A DNA stretch of 64,000 nt. It comes from Flavobacterium hydrocarbonoxydans. Its GTDB lineage: Bacteria; Bacteroidota; Bacteroidia; Flavobacteriales; Flavobacteriaceae. This document shows, in pieces, positions 6,709-15,931 of the stretch. The DNA lies in contig NZ_WSTB01000004.1 of NCBI RefSeq assembly GCF_009789235.1, forward strand, positions 1 to 64,000, written 5' to 3'. A program made the position numbers and the translations under genes. Each line of letters starts with the position of its first letter. Within the stretch, counting starts at the first letter, position 1. The notes under the pieces were generated by a model that did not search any database, was not told where the DNA came from, and saw only the letters and a program-made list of their open reading frames with translations.

Positions 6709-8073
6709 CTAAAATAAGTCCGGATTATATCCAAAATAAGGCATTTTCTGTTCGTTAAATACGACTCCGTATTCCTCTAATTCTTTTAAGATAGGCAAAT
6801 ACACTTCTTTGTTTATAGGGAGCTGTACGCCGGGAGTGGTGATTTTTTTATTCAAAATCAATAAAGTTGCCATAGCTACAGGTAGTCCTACCGTTTTTGC
6901 CATTGCCGTATAAGTCTGGTCGTCGCCAATGCAAACCATTTTTGAATCGATTTGTAATTTTTCTCCATTAAGTTCATACCCAAATTTGTGGTACATTACA
7001 ATCATATCTTTGTCATCAGGCTGGAGTGTCCAGCTGTCTGAAAGAATTTTTTCTAATATTTGTGCCGGGGTTGCATTAGGTAAATTCACTTTTTTGTCCG
7101 GATTGAATAAATCCAGTTCCAAAAGTTTATCCCACATAATATCGTCCTGATCTATTTTTAGCAATAGACGTGTTTTTATTTCGGCAGAATCTGTTGGGTG
7201 ATACGGTAAAAAAGAGTTTATAAATTGTCGGTAACTCATGTTTTCTGAACCTTCCATGATGTAGCTGTCATCAGTCATCCCCAATTGCACGAACATATTC
7301 CATGCTTTCGAAAAACCAACTCTTCTGATGGTTCCTCTGTATAACGTAAGAATATCATCTAAACCATAAATGGATCGGTATTTAAGAGAATCCCGATTCG
7401 AATACGCTTCGAATTTTCCGTAACCTTCTACTTCCAGAAATTCAGTTCTTCTAAACAAAGCGCCATACGGAATGTATTTGTATGTGCCTTCCTGAATAAA
7501 TTTTGCCGCTCCGCCTTGTCCTGCTAAAACCACATTTCGGGGCGCCCAGGTAAATTTATAATTCCACAAATTAGTATCAGATTCCGGAGCAACAAGTCCG
7601 CCGCAAAAAGATTCAAAAAGAAGCATATTACCTCCTTTGGCTCTGATTTCATCAATTACTTTCATGGCGCTCATGTGATCAATTCCGGGGTCGAGACCAA
7701 TTTCGTTCATGAAAATCAAATTGTTTTCTTTGGCTTCCTCATTAAGTGCCTGCATAGCATCACTTATATAAGAGGCAGTAACGAGATGTTTTCTAAACTG
7801 CAAACAGTCTTTTGCAATTTCGATATGCAAATGAGCCGGTAACATCGAGATTACAATAGAAGCATCTTTAATTGCAGCTTTTCTGTTCTCTACATTAAAA
7901 ATATCCAACACTATTGCAGAAGCATTAGGGTGATTTTTTATTTTCTTTTCGGCTAAAGCCAAAGATAAATCAGCGACCACCAGATGGAGGTTTTCACTTT
8001 CTGATTTGCTCAATAAATAAGCAATTAGTGAAGAGGCTGATCTACCAGCTCCGATAATTAAAATCCGTCTCAT
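6709..8073 (-). CDS. Saccharopine dehydrogenase family protein
   Basis: A 454-residue NAD(P)-dependent enzyme of the saccharopine dehydrogenase/lysine 6-reductase family. The N-terminal Rossmann motif is RILIIGAGRSASSLIAYL with an acidic end of strand two (VVADLS). The stretch NEIGLDPGIDHMSAMKVI is characteristic of the catalytic domain, followed by a saccharopine dehydrogenase C-terminal domain to the end. Cytosolic, no signal peptide. In the family these proteins work in lysine metabolism or related imino-acid reductions; which reaction applies here cannot be read from the sequence. It is a single gene with its own terminator. Confidence 0.87.
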   Translation of the reverse strand: MRRILIIGAGRSASSLIAYLLSKSESENLHLVVADLSLALAEKKIKNHPNASAIVLDIFNVENRKAAIKDASIVISMLPAHLHIEIAKDCLQFRKHLVTASYISDAMQALNEEAKENNLIFMNEIGLDPGIDHMSAMKVIDEIRAKGGNMLLFESFCGGLVAPESDTNLWNYKFTWAPRNVVLAGQGGAAKFIQEGTYKYIPYGALFRRTEFLEVEGYGKFEAYSNRDSLKYRSIYGLDDILTLYRGTIRRVGFSKAWNMFVQLGMTDDSYIMEGSENMSYRQFINSFLPYHPTDSAEIKTRLLLKIDQDDIMWDKLLELDLFNPDKKVNLPNATPAQILEKILSDSWTLQPDDKDMIVMYHKFGYELNGEKLQIDSKMVCIGDDQTYTAMAKTVGLPVAMATLLILNKKITTPGVQLPINKEVYLPILKELEEYGVVFNEQKMPYFGYNPDLF

Positions 8074-8244
8074 ATTTTAAATATATAACACAAACATACA
8101 AAAATGTTATAAATACAACAATTTTATTATTGTAAAAATAGCATCTTTTTGTTTAATATTATAAAAACAAAAAATAGATACAGGGTTTATAGTGTTATAA
8201 ATTTTACCTTTGCAAACCTTATATTCTATATTAAAAAAGACAAA

Positions 8245-8640
8245 ATGAAAAAAATAAGACGAAGAATAATTTTGACAGCATTACTTTTAGGAGCATTAGC
8301 AATTGTTTTGAGCGCATTTGGAGCACATCTTTTAAAACCATATTTAACAACGGAGCAAATTGGGGTTTTTGAAACAGGTGCCCGTTATCAAATGTATCAT
8401 GTTTTCTTTTTATTCTTTTTATCGACACGAAAAGAACTTTCGATTAAAACAATGAAATTAATTTACGATTTGACCATTTTTGGAATTCTGTTATTTTCAG
8501 GTTCACTTTATTTATTATCTACAAATCAGCTCACTATTTTCGATTTTAGAATTATAGGATTCGCAACACCTTTAGGCGGAATATTATTAATTATAGCCTG
8601 GAGCTATCTATTTTTTACTATTTTGAGGCAAAAATCATAA
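8245..8640 (+). CDS. DUF423 family inner-membrane protein
   Basis: A 131-residue protein with four hydrophobic segments. The signature LLGALAIVLSAFGAHLLKPYL followed by FETGARYQMYHVFFLFF is that of DUF423 (YgdD-like) proteins, small inner-membrane proteins of unknown biochemical role. ATG at 8245 is used because family members begin just before the first membrane segment; the open frame upstream is AT-rich leader with a possible -7 box TACCTTTG at 8205-8212. It stands between a leftward gene and pckA and is probably monocistronic. Confidence 0.85.
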   Translation: MKKIRRRIILTALLLGALAIVLSAFGAHLLKPYLTTEQIGVFETGARYQMYHVFFLFFLSTRKELSIKTMKLIYDLTIFGILLFSGSLYLLSTNQLTIFDFRIIGFATPLGGILLIIAWSYLFFTILRQKS

Positions 8641-8843
8641 AATACCGAATAAAAAATTCTATCTAAAAATTAATCTTTAATTTTGTCCTATAAATAACAT
8701 ATAGTCTTACTAATGTGTGTTTTTGCTGTTTTTTATTGATTTTGATAAAAAATATAACAAACTCATATTGTTTAAGTTTTAAAATTTAAAAAAGTAAGAT
8801 TGTATTTGTGCACTAAATACATAACATACACAACAACAAATTT

Positions 8844-10448
8844 ATGGACACTAACACACTTTTCTCGCAATCGATTTCGCTGAAAGAATTAGGAATTGAA
8901 AATGCAACAGTTCGCTACCAATTATCTGCTGATGAATTGCATGCGATTACGTTGCAATCAGGTCAAGGTGTTGAGAACTCTACAGGAGCACTAGCAATTA
9001 ATACAGGTGAATTTACAGGACGTTCTCCTCAGGATCGTTTTATTGTAAAAGATAGTATAACAGAGGATAAAGTTTGGTGGGGAAATGTAAATATTCCTTT
9101 TGACCCGGAAGCTTTCGAAAAATTATATAATAAAGTAACACAGTTTTTATCTAATAAAGAAGTTTTTGTTCGCGATTCTTATGTTTGCTCTGATGCAAAT
9201 TATAGATTAAATGTTCGTGTGGTTACTGAAACGGCTTGGTCTAATTTGTTTTGCTACAATATGTTCCTGCGACCAGAAGAATCTGAATTAGCAAATTTTA
9301 CACCAGAATGGACCGTAGTTTGCGCGCCAAGTTTCATGGCAGATCCAGCAGTTGATGGAACACGTCAGTCTAATTTTGCTATTTTGGATTTTACTAAAAA
9401 AGTAGCGCTTATTGGAGGAACGGGTTATACAGGAGAAATGAAAAAAGGAATTTTCTCTGCTTTGAACTTTATTTTACCAGTTTTCGAAAACACATTACCC
9501 ATGCACTGTAGCGCCAATGTTGGTGAAGCAGGAGATACTGCCATTTTCTTCGGATTATCAGGAACAGGAAAAACAACGTTATCAGCAGATCCGGACCGTA
9601 AATTAATTGGAGACGATGAACATGGCTGGACGAATGAAAATACTGTTTTTAATTTCGAAGGCGGTTGTTATGCTAAGGTTATTAATTTGACAGAAGAAAA
9701 CGAACCAGACATTTTTAGAGCAATCAAAAAAGGAGCACTTTTAGAAAATGTGGTTTTCAAAACAGGAACAAATGAAGTTGATTATCAGGATGTTTCTATC
9801 ACTCAAAATACACGTGTGAGTTACCCAATTACACATATTGATAATATTCAGCCAGGATCAATCGGACACAATCCAAAAAATATATTTTTCCTTACAGCAG
9901 ATTCTTTCGGAATTTTGCCTCCAATCTCAAAACTGACTCCAGGTCAGGCAGCGTACCATTTTATCTCAGGATATACGGCAAAAGTTGCAGGAACAGAAGC
10001 AGGAGTTACAGAACCACAACCTAATTTTTCGGCTTGTTTTGGAGCACCATTTATGCCATTGCACCCAACACGTTACGCAGAAATGCTAACTAAAAAAATG
10101 AAAGATGCCGATGTAAAAGTCTGGTTAATCAACACGGGCTGGACAGGTGGAGCTTACGGAACCGGAAGCCGTATGAAACTAAAATATACCCGCGCTATGA
10201 TTACCGCTGCTCTTAACGGAGAGTTGGATAATGTTGCGTTTGAAAATCATAAAGTTTTTGGTATTGCTAAGCCGCAAAGTTGTCCTAACGTACCAAGCGA
10301 AATTTTGAATCCTAGAAATACTTGGGAAAATCCTGAGTTGTACGATAAAAAAGCAATCGAATTAGCACAGAAATTTAAAGCTAATTTTGCCAAATTTGAA
10401 GAGTTTGCCAATGCCGAAATTTTGGCTGGAGCACCTATTACTGAATAA
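8844..10448 (+). CDS. pckA: Phosphoenolpyruvate carboxykinase (ATP)
   Basis: A 534-residue PEP carboxykinase of the ATP-dependent class, converting oxaloacetate and ATP to phosphoenolpyruvate, CO2 and ADP at the entry to gluconeogenesis. The oxaloacetate-binding GEFTGRSPQDRF is near residue 55, and the P-loop GLSGTGKTTLS near residue 235. DDEHGW and the adenine-binding NTGWTGGAYGTGSRMKL follow. Length matches the family. A long AT-rich leader (about 200 bp) precedes the ATG; it probably holds the promoter, but no clean TAnnTTTG box was found. A strong terminator follows, so it is a single-gene unit. Confidence 0.97.
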   Translation: MDTNTLFSQSISLKELGIENATVRYQLSADELHAITLQSGQGVENSTGALAINTGEFTGRSPQDRFIVKDSITEDKVWWGNVNIPFDPEAFEKLYNKVTQFLSNKEVFVRDSYVCSDANYRLNVRVVTETAWSNLFCYNMFLRPEESELANFTPEWTVVCAPSFMADPAVDGTRQSNFAILDFTKKVALIGGTGYTGEMKKGIFSALNFILPVFENTLPMHCSANVGEAGDTAIFFGLSGTGKTTLSADPDRKLIGDDEHGWTNENTVFNFEGGCYAKVINLTEENEPDIFRAIKKGALLENVVFKTGTNEVDYQDVSITQNTRVSYPITHIDNIQPGSIGHNPKNIFFLTADSFGILPPISKLTPGQAAYHFISGYTAKVAGTEAGVTEPQPNFSACFGAPFMPLHPTRYAEMLTKKMKDADVKVWLINTGWTGGAYGTGSRMKLKYTRAMITAALNGELDNVAFENHKVFGIAKPQSCPNVPSEILNPRNTWENPELYDKKAIELAQKFKANFAKFEEFANAEILAGAPITE

Positions 10449-10469
10449 AAGCTTACTAATTCAAACTAG

Positions 10470-10502
10470 AAAAGGCCGTTCGTTATGAATGGCCTTTTTT
10501 TG
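10470..10502 (+). terminator. pckA terminator
   Basis: AAAGGCC and GGCCTTT with an imperfect inner stem (TTC/GAA), followed by a T run. Confidence 0.85.
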
Positions 10503-10510
10503 TTTTAGAA

Positions 10511-10580
10511 GTTTCAAGTTTCAAGTTTCAAGTTTCAGGTTTCAGGTTTCAGGTTTCAGGTTCAACCTGAAACCTGAAAC
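10511..10580. repeat. Heptamer tandem repeat ending in a 15-bp hairpin
   Basis: Seven 7-bp units: three GTTTCAA then four GTTTCAG (10511-10560). The last two units are matched by an inverse copy at 10566-10580 across a 5-nt loop, giving a perfect 15-bp stem just after the phytase stop codon. Confidence 0.85.
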
Positions 10581-10587
10581 AAAACAA

Positions 10588-11643
10588 CTATTTCTTCCCT
10601 TCATCAATTCGTTTCTGAAGTAAATCCCAGGTGTAATAATGAAATGTCATTCCGTTGCTCATAGCTACAAAAAGACCGTTTTTATAAGTTGGTCCTAAAT
10701 TGATATTCGTTACATCGGCACCATCACATTCTACTGTCGAAGTTGGGATTTCTGCTAATAAAGGATATTCATTAGGATTGCCAGCAGCACCTTCTCTAGG
10801 ATATACCATAAAAGTATTCGCTTGCTGATTCGAAACTAAAATGTAACCTGTAGTAGCTGTTTTTTTGTAAATGGCAATTCCTTCGTTATCGGCTTTGAAA
10901 CCAGTTTTTCCAAAAAGAGCCATTTCTTTATTGTCGTTTAGAGCAGGATCGGCTTTGTATTTTCGGATTCCAAATTGTTCATCACAATAATAAATAAATC
11001 CTAATTCGTTATCGACAGCGATGGCTTCGATTTCTTTTTTTCCGCTGTAAGTTCCAAATTTACGGACTACTTTTGCAGTTGCAAATTTTCCAGAACCTGC
11101 AAGTTCATATTGCCATAAATAGGTTCCGGATGGTCCGGATTTTCTACCCACAACAGCAAAAATCTTTTTATCACTTGGGCGTGTGTACAAAGCAACTCCC
11201 ATTGGGTCACGCATGGTTTCCCCTTCAAAAACTGGAATTCCGCCGTTGTCAATTGCTTTTAAATCAGGTAAACTGAAAATTCTAATTTTATTAGATTCTC
11301 TTTCAGTGGTAACCGCAACATCCACTTTTTTTCCGTCAACCAGTAAACCATAAGCAATATCAACATTGTTTGGTCGTTTTAAAACTTCTGATTTTGCAAT
11401 AATTTTTCCTTTTAAATCAAAAGCATACAAACCGCCATCAGTATCCTTATCAGTTCCCACAATAATACTTTTTGATGGATCTGTTGGATGAATCCAAATA
11501 GAAGGATCGTCTGTATCGTGTGGCAAAGCTTCGGTTACTGCAGTTGGTTGTAATGCGTTTTCCTGAACAGGAGCTAGTTTGTCTTTACAAGCGGTAAACA
11601 AAACGCTTAAAAGAAAAATTACAATTATATTTTTATGTGTCAT
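10588..11643 (-). CDS. Beta-propeller phytase (3-phytase), lipoprotein
   Basis: A 351-residue lipoprotein (lipobox FTAC, C19) that should release phosphate from phytate at the cell envelope using calcium. The family's hallmarks appear in order along the six-bladed propeller: DTDDPSIWIHPTDPSKS near residue 43, GTDKDTDGGLYAFDLKG, RPNNVDI, EIEAIAVDNELGFIYYCDE near residue 205, NEGIAIY near residue 254, and VECDGADVTN. Acidic residues in these turns are the expected calcium and phosphate ligands. It follows a TonB-dependent receptor gene by 72 bp on the same strand, so the two probably form a phytate or phosphate scavenging unit. Confidence 0.9.
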   Translation of the reverse strand: MTHKNIIVIFLLSVLFTACKDKLAPVQENALQPTAVTEALPHDTDDPSIWIHPTDPSKSIIVGTDKDTDGGLYAFDLKGKIIAKSEVLKRPNNVDIAYGLLVDGKKVDVAVTTERESNKIRIFSLPDLKAIDNGGIPVFEGETMRDPMGVALYTRPSDKKIFAVVGRKSGPSGTYLWQYELAGSGKFATAKVVRKFGTYSGKKEIEAIAVDNELGFIYYCDEQFGIRKYKADPALNDNKEMALFGKTGFKADNEGIAIYKKTATTGYILVSNQQANTFMVYPREGAAGNPNEYPLLAEIPTSTVECDGADVTNINLGPTYKNGLFVAMSNGMTFHYYTWDLLQKRIDEGKK

Positions 11644-11715
11644 TTTGATTTTATTTTTAATGAAATTAGACAGAACCGTTTGATTCTGTCTAATTTAGGA
11701 TTTTTAATGATTCGA

Positions 11716-14526
11716 TTACAAGTCTAGTTTCAAACCAAAATTGTAACGTGCCTGATAATATTCTACTTGTTTCGTATTTGTTTCAACACCTTGGTAATAG
11801 CGTAATGGCTGATTAGTCAAATTGTTTGCTTCAGCAAAAAGACGCAATTTTGGTGTGATTTTGTACGAAGCATTCGCATCTAAGAAAAATTGTTTGTCAT
11901 AGTAACTATCATTGTATGCTTCTGAACCTAATTCATCTAAATAGTCTGAAGCGAAGTTCGTCGAAATTCTAGCTGAGAAACGTTTGTTTTCCCAAGATAA
12001 TGAACCATTAAACATGTGTGGTGTTGTGCCCGGAAGGCTGATGTCATTTCTTTCGTTTCCGTCTTCATCGGCAATTCCTTTTGCTTCAGATTTGGTATAT
12101 GTATAATTTAAATAGATTCCGAAACCTTTCAGGAATTTACCTGGTAAGAAATCTAACTGACGCTGGAAGGCTACTTCAAAACCGTAAACAGCTACTTTCT
12201 CTCCGTTTCTTGATTGTACAAATTCCCAATTCTCTCCAACCGGAATAGGGTTTACCTGATTTGGGAAATCTGCTGCAAATTTCTCAGTTGTGTATTGACT
12301 ATCGCTGTAGTTGTAAATAAAATCATTTAAATTTTTGTAGAAAACACCTCCTGAAATTAATCCAACTGATTTGAAATAATTCTCGACCATGAAATCATAG
12401 TTATAAGAATACGTAACATCAAGACCTGGATTACCAGCTGTAATGGCCATGTCCGAAGCGATATTGTTTACATAAGGAGCTAATGCGTAATAGTCCGGTC
12501 TGGCCAAAGCAGTTGTGGCAGCAGCTCTCAAAACTAAATCTTTTGTAGCATTGTACTGAAAAGAAATACTTGGCAATAAATTGGTATAAGAATTAGTATT
12601 GTTGATTTCGCCTTCTAATTCTTCTTCATCCAAAACACGGTTTCCAGTGTAATCAATATGGGTGTTTTCTAAACGGAAACCTAAAACCATAGATAATTTA
12701 TCATTAAAATCCTGATCCCATCTTACATAAGCAGCATAAATATTTTCTTTTGCATTGTAATTCACCGCTAAATATTCAGATGGATCTGATTCTTTTTCGA
12801 ATAAAGCAGCATTGTTCAAATCAAGATTTCCTAAAAAACTAGCCGAAGCAAAAGTTCCCGGAACATATTTACTTCCTGGATTGAAGTTTTTTCCATCAAA
12901 ATAAGATGTTTCAATTTCAGATAATGAGCCCATTCCGTCATTGATTGGGTCATAAGAGTAGAAAATATTATTTCTTTCTTTTTCTTTCATTCTAAGTCTA
13001 AGACCTGTTCTGATTCTTCCTTTTTCTGAAGCAATAATAGTGAAAGGGAAACGGATATTTACTTTTGCACCAAATTCACTTTCGCTGGTATCATCTGTGT
13101 TTTCAGAAACCGAATCAAATTCTAAATCCTCTAATGATTCTCCAACAGAAGTAACCAATGGGAATTTGTTTTCCGAAAAATCCTGATTGATCACTAAACC
13201 TTCCTGACGGTATTCGATATAACGCTCACCCGGACGGTATTCTCTTGCCTTTGAGTAATTGGCTGACCAGTCTAAATCTAATTTTGAATGTATCAAATGT
13301 TCTCCACGAAGCGAATAGTTTTGAACTGTTTGGTCTTCGAGACGTCTGTTTTTATTACGGCTATTATCTAGACCACCTTTTGTTTCGCGTTTTACACGAC
13401 CTTCAAAACCAGTAATGTTTTCACCATCATAAATGGCTTCGATATCATCGTAAGTAGTTCTGAAACGGTTTTCTCTATCGTCTCTCCAGTTGTAAATAGC
13501 ATTAGCAAAAATGGTATTGTTTTCGTCAAATTTATAATCTAAAGCAACAGAACCACTGCGACGGATACGCTGTACATCATATTTTCTAACTTCAGAAGCC
13601 TGTAAAAATTCGTTTCCAAATTCATCTTTTACCCATTCGTTTTCGATGTTATCAGAACCGTAATCTACATTGTTATAAGAACCACTAAAAACAGCTCCTA
13701 ATTTATTGTCAAGAAAGCGGTTTCCGTAAACAAAACCTGCTGTATAACTTGCGTTTTCACGTATTGGTAAATAACCTCCAGCAAGCGTTGCAGAGATTCT
13801 TTCGCCGTTTGGAGTTGCTCTGGTAATCAAATTTACAGAACCACCAATTGCATCAGCATCCATGTCTGATGTTAAGGTTTTATTTACTTCTATAGTCGAA
13901 ATCATATCTGATGGAATCAAATCCATTTGTACATTTCTGTTATCTCCTTCGGCAGATGGAATTCTATCTCCATTTAAAGTTACAGAGTTCAACGACGGAG
14001 CCAAACCTCTAATAATTATGTTTCTGGCTTCACCCTGGTCATTTTGCATGGTAATTCCGGGAACACGTTTTAAGGCATCACCCACATTGGCATCCGGAAA
14101 ACGACCCATTTGGTCAGATGAAATCACGTTTCCGATGTTTTTATTATTTTTTTGTTGGTTTAATGCTTTCGCCTGACCTTTTAAAATGTCTCCAACAACA
14201 ACTTCGTTCAGTTCAGTTCCAGAAGTTTTAAGTGCAAAATCAATTACATTGTTTTTTCCTTGTTCAACTGTTATTTCCTGGGTAATTGCTTCGTATCCGA
14301 TGTATTTTACCTGTACCTGATAAGTACCGGGATTAATACTAAGAAGTTCGAAACGTCCGTTGTAGTCTGAAACGGTGTATTTGTTTTCGCCCACAATTTG
14401 AACCATGGCTCCTGGCAACGGCAGTTTGTCGTCGGCATCAAGTATTTTTCCTGATATTATTGCTTTTTGTGCATAACCGGTTAGGGTTAATAAAAAGAGT
14501 GTTACTACTAAATAAAAGTTTTTCAT
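11716..14526 (-). CDS. TonB-dependent receptor (phytase-linked)
   Basis: A 936-residue outer-membrane receptor. A signal peptide (to about residue 19) is followed by a carboxypeptidase-D regulatory-like domain (IISGKILDADDKLPLPG, residues ~23-108), a TonB box near ELNEVVVGDI, a plug domain (about residues 125-235, MGRFPDANVGDALKRVPGI and GLAPSLNSVTLNGDR) and a 22-strand-type barrel ending in the aromatic-rich YNFGLKLDL. The plug pattern is that of the receptor group often found beside hydrolases in Bacteroidota and Proteobacteria. With the phytase downstream, uptake of inositol phosphates or a phosphate-rich ligand is the most likely role; this is inferred from context. Confidence 0.88.
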   Translation of the reverse strand: MKNFYLVVTLFLLTLTGYAQKAIISGKILDADDKLPLPGAMVQIVGENKYTVSDYNGRFELLSINPGTYQVQVKYIGYEAITQEITVEQGKNNVIDFALKTSGTELNEVVVGDILKGQAKALNQQKNNKNIGNVISSDQMGRFPDANVGDALKRVPGITMQNDQGEARNIIIRGLAPSLNSVTLNGDRIPSAEGDNRNVQMDLIPSDMISTIEVNKTLTSDMDADAIGGSVNLITRATPNGERISATLAGGYLPIRENASYTAGFVYGNRFLDNKLGAVFSGSYNNVDYGSDNIENEWVKDEFGNEFLQASEVRKYDVQRIRRSGSVALDYKFDENNTIFANAIYNWRDDRENRFRTTYDDIEAIYDGENITGFEGRVKRETKGGLDNSRNKNRRLEDQTVQNYSLRGEHLIHSKLDLDWSANYSKAREYRPGERYIEYRQEGLVINQDFSENKFPLVTSVGESLEDLEFDSVSENTDDTSESEFGAKVNIRFPFTIIASEKGRIRTGLRLRMKEKERNNIFYSYDPINDGMGSLSEIETSYFDGKNFNPGSKYVPGTFASASFLGNLDLNNAALFEKESDPSEYLAVNYNAKENIYAAYVRWDQDFNDKLSMVLGFRLENTHIDYTGNRVLDEEELEGEINNTNSYTNLLPSISFQYNATKDLVLRAAATTALARPDYYALAPYVNNIASDMAITAGNPGLDVTYSYNYDFMVENYFKSVGLISGGVFYKNLNDFIYNYSDSQYTTEKFAADFPNQVNPIPVGENWEFVQSRNGEKVAVYGFEVAFQRQLDFLPGKFLKGFGIYLNYTYTKSEAKGIADEDGNERNDISLPGTTPHMFNGSLSWENKRFSARISTNFASDYLDELGSEAYNDSYYDKQFFLDANASYKITPKLRLFAEANNLTNQPLRYYQGVETNTKQVEYYQARYNFGLKLDL

Positions 14527-14721
14527 TTGTTTTTGGTTTGATTTTGGTGCGAAACTATAACCTTAGTGTTATTATAATTTGCTGCAAAAATTAACAGATT
14601 GTTATGATTTAAGAGCGTTAGGAAAAATGTATTAATGTTTAAATAACATTTAAAATCATTGAAAATGAAATCGCAACCAAAAACAAATCAACTATTTACA
14701 GCATAATTAAAATTTTGGCGT

Positions 14722-14729
14722 TAAATTTG
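14722..14729 (+). promoter_or_regulatory. -7 box for the DUF4407 gene
   Basis: TAAATTTG fits TAnnTTTG and lies 30 bp before the ATG. No obvious -33 element. Confidence 0.45.
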
Positions 14730-14759
14730 TAATTCAATCACAATCAAAAATCATCAATC

Positions 14760-15860
14760 ATGTTAAAACAATTTTTTATTCTTTGTTCAGGAGCCGATAA
14801 GGATCTCTTGGAAGGTTGTTCAGAAGGTGAACAAACCAAATACGTTGGTATCGGAGCCACCGTTTTCTTTACTGCAGTTATGGCTTTCTTAGCCAGTGCT
14901 TATGCGCTTTTTACTGTTTTCGACTCTATTTATCCGGCTTTAATTTTTGGATTTGTATGGAGTTTACTCATTTTTAATTTAGACCGCTTTATTGTTTCGA
15001 CCATTAAAAAGAGAGACAGTTTTATGGATGAATTTATTCAGGCGACACCCCGAATTGCATTAGCGATTATTATTGCAATCGTGATTTCTAAACCATTAGA
15101 GATTAAAATTTTCGAAAAAGAAATCAATACCGTTTTGCTGAAAGAAAAAAACGAAATGGAATTGGCGAATAAAAAACAAGTGGGCAATTATTTCAAATCG
15201 GACTTAGATAAAAATAAAGCCGAAATCACTTCTTTGAAAAATGATATTTTAAAGAAAGAAAAGGAAGTAAACGCTTTATATTCGACCTACATCACCGAAG
15301 CCGAAGGAACTGCCGGAACCAAGAAATTGGGTAAAGGTCCGGTATATAAAGAAAAGCGAGAAAAACACGATGCGGCATTACAAGATTTTGCTACGCTAAA
15401 AGCAGCTAACGAAGCTAAAATTGCCGAAAAAGAAAAAGCAGGAAAGCAATTGCAGGCCGATTTAGACAAAAAAGTAACCCAGACTCAACCCATCATTGAA
15501 GGTTTTGATGGATTAATGGCGCGTATCAATGCGCTGAACAAACTGCCGTGGCTGCCTTCATTTTTTATTATGTTGCTTTTTCTTGCCATCGAAACATCAC
15601 CGATTATTGCTAAATTATTAGCACCAAAAGGAGAATACGATTTCAAACAGGAAGAATCTGAAACCGCTTTCAAAGCTACTTTGGCACAAAATAAATACCA
15701 GCGTGATCTATTGGTAAAAACAAGTGCTGAAATGCACGATAAAGTATATGCAGATATAGCAGAAGATAAAAACCTTTATGATTTGCAACGAAAAAATGCG
15801 ACTGAGTTATTAGAGCTGCAATCGAATAGTTTTGTTGAAAAACAGAAAGCAACTTTATAA
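14760..15860 (+). CDS. DUF4407 family membrane protein
   Basis: A 366-residue protein typical of DUF4407. Residues 29-51, 57-74 and 97-112 are hydrophobic, followed by a long charged coiled coil (about 115-235, rich in K and E), then another membrane segment near 262-285 (WLPSFFIMLLFLAIETSP) and a charged C-terminal tail with more helix. The FNLDRFIVSTI motif after the second segment is a family mark. Function is unknown for the family; the architecture suggests a membrane-tethered coiled coil that scaffolds or senses. Single gene, ending at a bidirectional terminator. Confidence 0.85.
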   Translation: MLKQFFILCSGADKDLLEGCSEGEQTKYVGIGATVFFTAVMAFLASAYALFTVFDSIYPALIFGFVWSLLIFNLDRFIVSTIKKRDSFMDEFIQATPRIALAIIIAIVISKPLEIKIFEKEINTVLLKEKNEMELANKKQVGNYFKSDLDKNKAEITSLKNDILKKEKEVNALYSTYITEAEGTAGTKKLGKGPVYKEKREKHDAALQDFATLKAANEAKIAEKEKAGKQLQADLDKKVTQTQPIIEGFDGLMARINALNKLPWLPSFFIMLLFLAIETSPIIAKLLAPKGEYDFKQEESETAFKATLAQNKYQRDLLVKTSAEMHDKVYADIAEDKNLYDLQRKNATELLELQSNSFVEKQKATL

Positions 15861-15901
15861 CTATTATTAGGAAATAAAATTGTCCTCCGAAATATCAATA
15901 A

Positions 15902-15930
15902 AAAAGAAGCCTAACTGGCTTCTTTTTTTT
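15902..15930. terminator. Bidirectional terminator
   Basis: GAAGCC (15906-15911), loop TAACT and GGCTTC, flanked by A and T runs. It lies between the convergent DUF4407 and AraC genes. Confidence 0.9.
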
Positions 15931-15931
15931 A

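Noticed and set aside
10511..10580. Possible CRISPR-like array
   Set aside because: The units are 7 bp in direct tandem without spacers, and no cas genes are in the window.
13862..14176. 104-codon open frame antisense to the TonB receptor
   Set aside because: Shadow of the plug domain coding strand; no start context or family pattern.
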